In this document: in pieces, positions 10,037 to 18,446 of the stretch | Position numbering within the stretch: the first letter of the stretch is position 1 | Layout of the letters: the number at the start of each line of letters is the position of its first letter | Made by a program: the position numbers and the translations under genes | Notes under the pieces: generated by a model | The model's database searches: none | Told to the model about the DNA's origin: nothing | The model's input: the letters and a program-made list of their open reading frames with translations, nothing else | Source of the DNA: Persicaria tinctoria | Taxonomy: Eukaryota > Streptophyta > Magnoliopsida > Caryophyllales > Polygonaceae | Length of the DNA: 64,000 bases | Reading direction: 5' to 3' | Assembly: GCA_037127255.1 (NCBI GenBank) | Contig: JBANSL010000018.1 | Location: 24,525,175-24,589,174 of the forward strand

Positions 10037-10567
10037 ATGGTTAGAGTAGCTGAGTTTGAAGGTGAGACAGATATGGGTGTGTCATACAAAATTATACACG
10101 AAAAGTTCTCGAGGCCATACGAGGATTATTTGTGCAATTGTCAGCACAAGCGGTGGTGCCAATCATTTCCGTGCTGTCTTTTTCACGTTGTATGCTACAA
10201 AGGCGTTGAAGGCGATAGGTACGCATTCTCGGAGCCGGTTGAATTGGCGTGTCTGAAAGGTCACCAATTCCACATTGACGACCCTGAGTCATACTACCGC
10301 GAGGCGGTTGAGGCAATCAAATGCCCAATCAACGACCTATTCAGCGATGTCAGGCTACATTGCGCGCTTCAAATTGCAAGGTTCACTATCGACAACGCAG
10401 TCCGTCCAGCGAACGACAAAGTGAAGAAGTACGCATTCAACCGCATTGAGATCTATATTAGCCCGCGTCTTCTCGAGGAGTCAGTAGGTAGTTGTTCCGT
10501 AGATCCTCTACTGTGGTGGGACCCTTTGCAAGGTATACCATATTCATCAGTAGAGTGGAGTCAGTAG
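10037..10567 (+). CDS. CxCxH-family cysteine-rich protein of the MULE (unrecognised domain), altered C-terminus
   Basis: 176 residues from ATG 10037 (MVRVAEFEGE), about 45 bp past the TATA box; the frame upstream to 9977 has no ATG before the TATA. Cys33-x-Cys35-x-His37, Cys41, Cys46-Cys47 and Cys53 suggest a metal-binding module. It is followed by PVELACLKGH, a helical middle (YYREAVEAIKCPINDLFSDV) and VRPANDKVKKYAFNRIEIYI, ending EESVGSC. The same blocks appear in the gene at 10762-11295 on the other strand. An 80-bp tandem duplication at the 3' end changes the last residues. I do not recognise the family; a virulence or host-defence role is not indicated. Confidence 0.65.
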   Translation: MVRVAEFEGETDMGVSYKIIHEKFSRPYEDYLCNCQHKRWCQSFPCCLFHVVCYKGVEGDRYAFSEPVELACLKGHQFHIDDPESYYREAVEAIKCPINDLFSDVRLHCALQIARFTIDNAVRPANDKVKKYAFNRIEIYISPRLLEESVGSCSVDPLLWWDPLQGIPYSSVEWSQ

Positions 10568-10637
10568 GTAGTTGTTCTGTAGATCCTCTACTGTGGTGGG
10601 ACCCTTTGCAAGGTATACCATATCCATCGGTAGAGTA
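10478..10637 (+). repeat. 80-bp exact-period tandem duplication at the 3' end of a CDS
   Basis: GAGTCAGTAGGTAGTTGTTC starts at 10478 and again at 10558; the copies differ at only a few bases. Because 80 is not a multiple of 3, the duplication moves the frame and the stop: the first copy ends in ...VEWSQ, while the undisrupted end would have been ...PSVE. Confidence 0.95.
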
Positions 10638-10761
10638 GGAACCAAGTTTGTGTAAAATCATTATGTAGAATCCGTTTATTAGCCAATGTATCACCGCATG
10701 TGTAATACAAATCATTTATAAGCGAAATATAATTAATGATTTAACTCGGGACCAGATAAAT

Positions 10762-11295
10762 TCACCATAAATAATACACAACAATTACCAATCGACAACA
10801 TTTTACCTGTGGTACATAACAACTACCAACTGACTCCTCTACATTGTTCGACAAAATGTGAATCTGTATTCGGTGAAATGCGTACTTTGTAAGCTTGGTG
10901 TTTGCACGCCGCACGACTTTCCCCACTGTGTATCTTGCCACCCGCGCTGCACTGGCCAGTCCCAAATTGGAGAAGAAGTCGCTAACAAGCTCCGTAATTG
11001 CCTCCGTCACGTGAATATAATATGCTGCAGGGTTATCCCTATACGAGTACGGCCTTGTCATGCGGACATCCTCGTAAGTCACTCCTTGAACGCACTCTAG
11101 GTCAACCGAATCGGAAACTCTGGCTGTATTGCGTTCTTCGCATACAACTTGGCAAAGGCAGCACGACCATCCTATCGAGCTTCTGTGCTGACAGTTGCAC
11201 AATATATCGTCAGGTGGCGTACGAAAAGTTTTGACTGTAAGTCTAAACCTGCTGCTCGATCTTGTCTCCGCTTCATACACTTTGGTAGTGGCCAT
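10762..11295 (-). CDS. CxCxH-family cysteine-rich protein of the MULE, second paralogue
   Basis: 177 residues from ATG 11295 (MATTKVYEAE). It shares with the gene at 10037 the motif LCNCQH at residues 32-37, CC at 45-46, VVC near 50-52, DSVDLEC, a SYRDNPAAYYIHVTEAI block, ARYTVGKVVRRANTKL, KYAFHRIQIHI and EESVGSC. The two genes converge. A possible 5' splice site (CAG|GTAAAA) follows VPQ, so the last 14 residues could be intron read-through. Its promoter has TATA at 11331-11340 and three palindromes behind it. Function unknown. Confidence 0.65.
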   Translation of the reverse strand: MATTKVYEAETRSSSRFRLTVKTFRTPPDDILCNCQHRSSIGWSCCLCQVVCEERNTARVSDSVDLECVQGVTYEDVRMTRPYSYRDNPAAYYIHVTEAITELVSDFFSNLGLASAARVARYTVGKVVRRANTKLTKYAFHRIQIHILSNNVEESVGSCYVPQVKCCRLVIVVYYLW

Positions 11296-11330
11296 AGTTG
11301 TTATGGTTTACTGAAAGTCTCAACCAACCC

Positions 11331-11422
11331 CTTTTATAGTTTCCTTTTAACACCACCGTATGGCCATGCGGTGATATATACCGCATATCCATGCGGTATA
11401 TACCACCGCATGACCATCCGGT
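11331..11422 (-). promoter_or_regulatory. Promoter of second paralogue: three palindromes plus TATA box
   Basis: The minus TATA (ACTATAAAAG, 11340-11331) sits 14 bp from the first of three palindrome copies at 11355-11372, 11380-11397 and 11405-11422. Confidence 0.75.
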
Positions 11423-11679
11423 GATACAGCCATATCACGGTTACACCGTTACATGACAACAGCGTCCCAGCACGTGGATTAGGGACTCTAAACGAAGACA
11501 TGGAGCAACGTACCAGCACGGCGACACCATTTCATGGTATGAATTTTGGTTATTTCAGGGAATAACACGTTACATGAAAACGAATAGAGTGTCTCATTTT
11601 TCATATTAATTAATGATATAAGATTACAGCAAAAATAGCTCAGTTACAAAGTTTTGCCGCGTCTTCGTCATGTCACACA
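11423..11679. other. Non-coding spacer within the MULE
   Basis: It lies between the promoter of the second paralogue and the 3' end of the B3 gene. No ORF or palindrome seen. Confidence 0.5.
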
Positions 11680-12140
11680 TCAAAGGAAATCATTGTTGTT
11701 CTCTTCCTCTGATGGTGAAACATTCTCCGGCGGCACTACGACTACCCTAAACCGAGAGTTTCCTAAGTAGCTAAACATCAACCCCGCGCCTACGCGCACG
11801 CCACGGGATCTCGCGAAATTATTCCATCCTTGTGCGAGCCAGAGCGCCCCGGATCTGTTGCGCTCAACCCGGATGTTGGTGCCTCTTCTCCCTACCCCAT
11901 TAGTCAGCGTTATTCTTTCGACACCGGCCAGCCCGTATTCTTCTTCGAAGTTGGAAGGCAGAGGCTACAATTTTCAAGATGTACTTAGTGAGTTCGGACC
12001 ATTGTGAATTATATGTCAGACGACAGAATGGGGCTTACCAATATTTGTGTCAGCGAGACGTCTTCTACCCACCAGAAAAAATCCCTCGGGCCACTCCATG
12101 AGACTGAGAAGAAAGGTCTTGGTGTGTTACCAGCCGCCAT
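11680..12140 (-). CDS. B3-domain DNA-binding protein encoded by the MULE (two exons)
   Basis: Exon 1 is 12140-12039 (34 codons, MAAGNTPRPFFSVSW...), then a 74-bp GT-AG intron (12038-11965), then exon 2 11964-11680 (94 codons plus TGA). The 128-residue product is almost wholly one B3 fold: N-terminal 'P.F', then LPSNFEEEYGLAGVERITL, RGTNIRV, LWLAQGWNNFARSRGVRVGA, and LMFSYLGNSRFRVVVV. These are the usual 'lP..F', 'W....W..F', 'G..l.F.y.g.s.F.V' B3 positions; REM-type B3 proteins are the nearest general match. The acidic tail (PSEEEN) is outside the fold. It is an obvious candidate to bind the element's palindromes, though that is inference. Short exons explain why simple ORF scans would miss it. 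Confidence 0.75.
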
Positions 12141-12168
12141 GTTGTAATCACGACATCGCACGTCGGTA

Positions 12169-12387
12169 ATTTATAGCGGGAAATCATGTCGCGTTATATG
12201 CGGTATGCGATACCGCATGTGTATGCGGTGGTTCACCGCATATCTATACGGTATGCGTTGCCGCATAGATATGCGGTAGTAAAAAAAACCGGAAACGTAC
12301 CGGCACGGGGACATCGTGATCTTCTTCCGCCATCGGAGTTGGTCGTCCAAATTCCATCGAACGGAGGAGAGCGAGTCTCTTATAAAA
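12169..12387. promoter_or_regulatory. Divergent promoter between the B3 gene and a hairpin-bearing transcript
   Basis: Minus TATA is CGCTATAAAT (complement of 12169-12178) for B3; plus TATA is TATAAAAG (12381-12388). Palindromes lie at 12212-12229, 12235-12252 and 12260-12277, with a degenerate copy near 12189. A separate 14-bp inverted pair, CGGAAACGTACCGG (about 12290-12303) and its complement (about 12527-12541), brackets the plus-strand start region. Confidence 0.65.
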
Positions 12388-12409
12388 GTGCGAAGATGAG
12401 AAATTCCGT

Positions 12410-12920
12410 CGTGAGTTCCGACGAAAGTTCCCAGCTTCGTCCTCTTGTAAGAGGTTCATTCTCCCTCGACAGATGTAATTTAGACGCCCACTACGATGAC
12501 GGACGAAGATGACCATGTACCAGTACCGGTACGTTTCCGAAGCATTGGTTGGATGAGCAACAGTCATCCGTAGGATAATGTTAAAGACGTTATGGGCGTA
12601 CATAAGTACTATCACAACGTCTTTCACATTATCCTGCGGATACCTATTACATTTTTTTAGATCGAATCTACATAACACTATATCGAAGCAATATAACCCG
12701 AGCAACATGCCAGCGGCCTGCGATTTCAATCAAAAGACACAAATCGCCGGCCGTGGCATGTTGCCTAAGCTATCATCGCTATTGAGCGATGAAAAAAGCA
12801 TACAAACAGATTTTATTTAATTTATGAGACGAAGCGACATAACCCGTGCAAAATAGTCAAGGGTCAAATTTTTTTATCTGAAGACGCAAATCTTTGGCCA
12901 TGACTATTTCGCACAGATTA
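12410..12920 (+). ncRNA. Candidate hairpin transcript with three stem-loops
   Basis: Downstream of the TATA box at 12381 only very short frames follow: the first ATG likely past the transcription start, 12496, gives 25 codons. Three imperfect stem-loops follow: 12568-12591 with 12616-12639 (22 of 24 paired), 12701-12726 with 12741-12766, and 12846-12868 with 12893-12914. Hairpins 2 and 3 share flanks (ATAACCCG-GCAA before, AAGAC(A/G)CAAATC in the loop side, ATTATCATCGCT-like after) yet have different arms that still pair. The sizes resemble plant miRNA foldbacks. Expression is unproven; decayed MITEs are the alternative. Confidence 0.4.
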
Positions 12921-12982
12921 TCATCGCTTTTCCGCCACGACAAATGTCACAAACCGGCCATGAGGGGTATATATAGATACAT

Positions 12983-13157
12983 ACCGTATGCCCATGCGGT
13001 ATACGGTGGTGCACCGTATACCTATGTGGTGGTGCATCGTAGACCTATACGGTGTCCACAGTACCGTATATCTATGCGGTGGGCCCACAAATTCAAATAA
13101 TTCGACACCAACGGTCATCTGGAACCACCGCATACCTATGCGGTGTTACTTTATAAG
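12983..13157 (+). promoter_or_regulatory. Promoter of the transposase gene: five palindromes plus TATA box
   Basis: Copies at 12983, 13013, 13036, 13063 and 13127, the last (ACCGCATACCTATGCGGT) ending 7 bp before TTATAAG (13151-13157). Several copies have C-to-T or G-to-A changes at CG (ACCGTAT, ATGTGGT, ATCGTAG), as expected of methylated CG sites decaying. The start codon is 13224. Confidence 0.75.
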
Positions 13158-13223
13158 AAGTCTTCCGCTCTCCGTTGGAATGCATCCAATCCCCGCACAC
13201 CTCATCTACGGTCATTTTCTAAT

Positions 13224-16200
13224 ATGGTTAACGACGACACCAATCGACGGCCTTCAAGCCCAGGGGAGGAAGCACCTACAACTACGCCAATGACCGATAA
13301 CTCACCACCCCCTCGTCTTCCGGTATGTGAATAATGTTTATCATTTGGAATGTCGTTGTAGGTAGAATATAGGTAGTGGAATAACCAAAATATAGGTAGT
13401 GGAATCATATCAAATGGAAACCACTATAGGCACCGGTTTTTAAATGTAGGGGAATAAATTAGGTTCTGAAATAGAGCAGACGGAAACCATGAATGGGTCA
13501 CGTAATATATATGTACTGTTTGCATGCTGGCAGCTACCACTGGAGGAGCAGGCTGATCCGATGCCGGAAGACGGTCAGGACGATCAGGCCCGTAACCAGG
13601 AGTATCACGATTACACTCCCGAATTTGCTACATCCCAGACGTGGACCAATCGTGACGATCTCCTACAACACTATCGTGGCACAGCATTAAAGCTTAATAT
13701 GGTTTTGACAATCAAGCGTTCTTGGGGGAGCACTCCTACAAGGCGTGGGAGTTTTTTGCTCGCATGTGAGAAGTACGGCCAGTACACTCCCCGTAAGAGA
13801 CCGCGAGTAGCCGGAGATGATGCAAGCGGGAACACGCGCAGAGCTATTTCGAAGATAGAGGGGTGTCCGTTTGCATTTTCTAGCGTGGAGTTCAAACGGG
13901 GCGAATGGGGCCTGGACGTTATTCATGGCAAGCACAACCATCTACTCCCTGGTGCATTGGACGGTCACCCGTACGTCGGACGAATGGATACAGATGAAAG
14001 AGACACTACGTTGGCCCTTACCGTCGCTGGTACCCCACCAAAACCGATTTTAGCTACATTGAAGATGACAGCTGACGCACGAAAGAAGTTGAACTTCACA
14101 TCACGGCGCCAAGTGTACAATGCGAGAGCAAAGTTTAAAGCTGAAGCGAGAGGAGATCGAACAGTCTCCCAGGAAGCACTCCGCATTTTGTGGGATAAGG
14201 GTTACTACTACTGTACGAGGAGATCCCCTGACGATCCCAACAGGCTTCAAGATCTATTCATCGCCCATACAGACGCTCGCCATCTTCTAGCCATGTTTCC
14301 ATACGTCGTCCTCGTCGATAGTACATACCGGACGAATGCGTACGTTTCTATATACAGTTATTCTTTTACCCCTTCCCACCAGGGTATGCGAACTCAAATA
14401 TTTCATTGTGCAGGTACGGGATCCCTTTGTGTGAGTTCGTTGGATTTACTTGCACAAAGAAGAACTTCGTCATCGGGTTCTGCTTCATGTCGCACGAGAA
14501 CACAGATACGTATATTTGGGCGTTGGGGCAGCTCGTTTACCTCATGCGAGATAATCTTCCTAACGTTGTTGTCACTGATCGAGAGTTGGGGTTGATTGCG
14601 GCGCTACGAGAAGTTCTTCCCAATGTCAGGCATATGTTGTGCACAGTGCACGTCCTCCGACGATGCGAAGAAGCTGCTTTCCAGAAGTCAAAGAATCTTG
14701 ATGTTGCTAGGCGTTTCAAGAACGCATGTGTTGGCCTGTTCCAATCCAGATCGGTTGAAACTTTCGCCTCTAGAAGGAGGGGTATGCATGCAGAGTGGAG
14801 GCATATCGAAGGGCTTATGCCGTATTTGGAGGCGACGTGGTTACGAGATTACTCAGAGCAGATAGTTCGTGCATTGACAGACGCAATCCAGCATTTTGGT
14901 ACGACCACGACGAATAGGTGCACCTACGTTTTCATTATAAAATTCATTATACACGTAATTTGTTTACATATAACGATCTTCACCTGCGAGTCTCACTTAT
15001 CTTTTAGGGTTGAGGTTGCTCATTCTGTGTTGAAAAAGACCTTAAACTCTGTAGTCGGTGATTTCACTCATGTGATAAACACAATCGATCTAATGATGGC
15101 GGATCAAATATGGGAGGTGAAGAATACATTGGGGAGAGCGAACAACACCTGGCCTACAGACTCCCACGGCCTATGGATTTTCGATCGAATTCGGAATATT
15201 GTGTCGAAGGAATGTTTCAACCTGTTGTTCGAAATCTACACAAAGATGGAAGTCGAGCCACCTTCGCAACCATGCAGAGATGCATACTGGAGGGACGTCT
15301 AAGGTCTTCCATGCACACATGACATGCAAGCTTGTCGAGACACGCAGATACCCATCAGACCATCCCAGATACACATTTTTTTAGAAGCAATTAGATTTCA
15401 AGAGGCCTCATGTTGACAACGTCCAGGATAACACTCCCCTCAGCAGAGCTGATGTGGACATGTCGCGCATGATCAGTTTGTTCCAGAGCGGAGCTATGGA
15501 TGAGGATACTCGTTGGAGAATCGCGTTGGCTTTCAACGACGGGGATCGTCCCTCCCATACACCGTTGACCACCCCTGACCCGGAGGACCGTAGACCGCCC
15601 GGGAGACCGAGGACTCGCCACCCCTGTCAGACGAACCCTCTACCTTGGGAACGTGAGCGTGCTCGGGCTCAACGTCGGGCAGATAGACCGGCGACCATTG
15701 GATCCGCACGAGGGCGAGGCCGAGGTCGGGGTCAACCGGCATCAAACGAAACAGATGACGTGGAAGGTACTAAGGAGGCCACTGGGTCCAACGACATTGC
15801 CATCGACGACCCTCCTAGGGGCCGAGGAGTAGGCAGAGGGCGAGGACGGGGTCGTGGAAGAGGACGTGGACGAGGTCGATCAGTGTCGGAGCCAGCTCCG
15901 GAGATTGTAGGTGACATTCTAACACCAGCACCTACGGCGCTTCCACCACAGAATCTACCTTGAGTAGAATTCAATTGGGGCACTGGCAACATCGACGAAT
16001 TCATGATTACTTTCATACGAGCCGTCACAAATGTTGCAGGTGATGGTCACTGTGGGTATAGGTCTTTTGCTTGTCTTCTGAACTTGGGACAAGACGCATG
16101 GCCTCGAGTTCGACGAGAGCTGACCGTTGAGCTACAGGTGCATTCAGATCGGTACCATTACTATTCGGCCTTACATGAGCTCATCATGAGGGTCAACTAT

Positions 16201-16651
16201 TTCGGCACGTGTCATGATGCTACGTATTGGATGGAGATTCCGATCATGGGCGAGGTGTTTGCCACGCTTCACCAGCGTCCTTTGGTGATTTTGTCACAGA
16301 TGATGCCTATGTTGTGCCTACCTCTGTACGCCACCGGTGGCCCGTCAGTACCGGCCTATGAGGAGCTAGATGGAATAGCTTTAGTCGGCAACAACAACCA
16401 TTTCGTTCCGGTACGTTTCATATTTCATATTCATTAATTTGTTAATATTTTGTTTATCTTTTCTGATGTCAATATTCACCTTGTATTCACAGATTTGGTT
16501 GTTGCCTGGTTCACCTCTTCCTCCAGTCTACGTCAAATGGACACGGCATCACGATCGCACGGTCGACGGTTGGGAAGAGCAGTTTGCAGCGAGGATTGCA
16601 CGATATAGAGCTTACCGTCGTCGTGATGGTGGTCGTCCCCTATCGTATTAG
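13224..16651 (+). pseudogene. FAR1/MULE transposase fused in frame to an OTU protease-like domain, disrupted
   Basis: Exons: 13224-13322, 13534-14339, 14414-14917, 15008-16410, 16493-16651 (GT-AG). The N-terminus has a WRKY/GCM1-like finger (ACEKYG, EGCPFAF, GKHNHLL). The MULE core follows: VLVDSTYRTN and VTDRELGLIAAL give two catalytic Asp, then CTVHVLRRCEE. A remnant SWIM motif (GLPCTHDM) and IPIRPSQIH follow, then an RG-rich linker, then OTU (DGHCGYRSFACL near 16030; NNNHFVPV near 16400). Lesions: TAA at 15300-15302 just before GLPC; a frameshift at the T7 run 15376-15382 with a TAG at 15382; TGA at 15961-15963 before the OTU part. A weak intron 15297-15384 would skip the first two lesions but remove the SWIM motif. 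Transposase-OTU fusions are, to my knowledge, known in plant MULEs. Confidence 0.8.
15964..16651 (+). CDS. OTU cysteine-protease-like segment of the transposase fusion
   Basis: This is the C-terminal part after the TGA at 15961; an internal ATG at 16003 (MITFIRAVTN) could start it alone. Exons 15964-16410 and 16493-16651. The catalytic motif D-G-H-C (GDGHCGYRSFA) and the C-terminal catalytic-His region (GNNNHFVPV) are present, with the intervening YWMEIPIMGEVFATL and PLVILSQ blocks of OTU-like proteins. OTU domains remove ubiquitin from proteins; in a transposon this could protect element proteins, which is speculation. The tail (YVKWTRHHDRTVDGWEEQFA) is basic. Confidence 0.6.
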
Positions 16652-16914
16652 CACTTTCCACTTTATGGTGTCATTTTTCGAACTTCGTATGTTCAATTAG
16701 GTTGTATCTTTGTCTATTCCATTTCACAAATTATTTTTCGAACTCCATATTTTCGTCATCGAGGATATTTATCTCACTTTCGTTTTAATCAATGTTGATG
16801 CAATATCATCTTTCTTTTGAATTCAACAAATGAGTTTTTGTTTTTGGTTTTAGGGTTTTATGTCTTTTAGAATGTTTTATGTGGATAATCTTGTTTTGTG
16901 TGCAATCTAACACA
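16652..16914. other. Spacer between the MULE genes and the retrotransposon
   Basis: AT-rich, no coding signal. No inverted repeat matching the left flank of the MULE was found here. Confidence 0.5.
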
Positions 16915-18446
16915 TTTAGGTCGACAAGCATATAAGGATCGCGAAAAGTGGAATAAGAAGTCCCTGAAAAACAGTCAAAATCGACGAAGGCCAAGTCGAC
17001 GGCGACAAGGAGGAGCATCCTAGACACTACTCGATCTCGAGTAGGCCAACTCGACATCGACAAGCCCAGACACTCCTCGACTTCAGAAAACCACTGGACG
17101 CAAAGCGAAGCTCCTCGAGATCGAGTACACTCTACTCGAGATCGACAAGGACAATTACTCGACCTAGACTGAGTTGCCTCCTCGATGTGTTGTCTTGTGA
17201 GTTCCTTCCTTTACTCTTGTTTTTATTTGATTTTATACAGTGGGGACACTGTAAATTTTAAGTATGAGGTGGGGGAAGGGCTTACTTTGTGCATATTTGC
17301 CATATTTGACATTATGTCTTGAATTGCTTATACATGGCTATTTTGGAATGCATTATTGATTTATGTGCTTATATGCATGATTTCCAAAAGTTTGAAAAAT
17401 GACCCCCATTGAAAATTTTGGTTAATGTCATGGAAGCTTATATTGAACTCGACGATGCAAAATTGGATTCATTAGAGATATAGCATGAAATTGCCTAGTA
17501 AAGGGGAGTCATAATGAAGTGCATATTTTTATGAAAACCATGAAAGGAGGTAAAATTTGAAGTTGCTTTTGACATGTTGCATGATAAAATGATGGAGGAC
17601 TTTATATTTCCATATAATGCTCATTGTTATATTCCAAGCCTTACCTATGCTTATGCATCACGAAAGCCATAATATGTCTTATTTCAAATATTGCTCCACA
17701 TGATCTAAATATTTGCCATTCTTTACCTTATCCGGGGATTATGTTGAGAATGATGTTACATTATGGAGATGTTATATGGTGTTTGTGTTGTGATTATTAT
17801 CATTATTGGAGTTTGGAAGGAAATTGTTTGAAATATATGGAAAATTTAATGAGTGAAAGAAAATCCAATCACCTCAGGAGATAAAGGTAGATTGGCCCTG
17901 CTCTCTAAGATAATAGTTTGGAGAGATGGGACACATTGTGAGGAGTCCAAAGCACTAAGTATCCGGGGCCATTCATAACACCCATGTTTGTGACTCGCGA
18001 GAAGGAAGTGCTGAGGTCAGAGAGGTAAAAGCATTATTGTTGATAAAAGCATTATGAAAGGTGATGAAATTTATGAAAAGGAATGTGGAAATTTAAGTTT
18101 GGAAATACTCCATTTCCCCGAATCATTAGCACCACACTGCCAGAAATTGCCCACCTTTTAGCCTTTTACCAAATCTACTCCTTATTTGAGCTTAGGTTGA
18201 AGTCCTTTTGATTATCAAAGCTTTGTCACTTATGAATGTTTTTGCATAACCCTCCTTTTGTGAGTAGATGTTGCTTTGATATAATTGCACATGCATGGAT
18301 TTGTGACACTAGTACCTTTTCGAGGATGGTAATTAACTGCTGGGTTATATAAGAATGAATCTGATATGTTGAGAGTTTTGATTTCTTCCCCTGAATGACA
18401 GATAAAAGTATTGCTTGAGGACAAGCAAGCTTAAGTATGGGGTGTT
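16915..18446 (+). mobile_element. LTR retrotransposon internal 3' non-coding part, 5'-truncated
   Basis: No retroviral-type domains are visible. The segment ends with TTGAGGACAAGCAAGC and the purine-rich tract AAGTATGGGGTG directly before the LTR, a pattern seen ahead of 3' LTRs of plant Gypsy elements. It shares TCGANNTCGA motifs with the LTR (four copies at 17030-17150). Left boundary is a guess from the first such TCGA-rich sequence. Confidence 0.45.

Larger units (their letters stand above)
4100..16700 (+). mobile_element. Giant gene-dense Mutator-like element (PMD, BED, B3, transposase-OTU)
   Basis: This block is GC-richer than its flanks and packed with short genes on both strands, with two hallmarks of plant MULEs: a FAR1/MULE transposase (13224-16651) and a plant mobile domain protein (4584-8030). 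The unit is tied together by about 22 copies of one 18-bp palindrome found upstream of nearly every gene and nowhere else noticed in the window. Terminal inverted repeats and the target duplication were not found by eye, so the ends given are approximate. It may be a non-TIR MULE, or its right end may be eroded by the retrotransposon that follows. Confidence 0.7.

Noticed and set aside
12396..12512. 38-codon frame starting MRNSVVSSDE
   Set aside because: Its ATG is only about 8 bp past the TATA box, so it should not be within the transcript.
4100..16900. Terminal inverted repeats of the giant MULE
   Set aside because: I compared both flanks by eye and found no convincing inverted pair or 9-11 bp duplication, so ends are left approximate.
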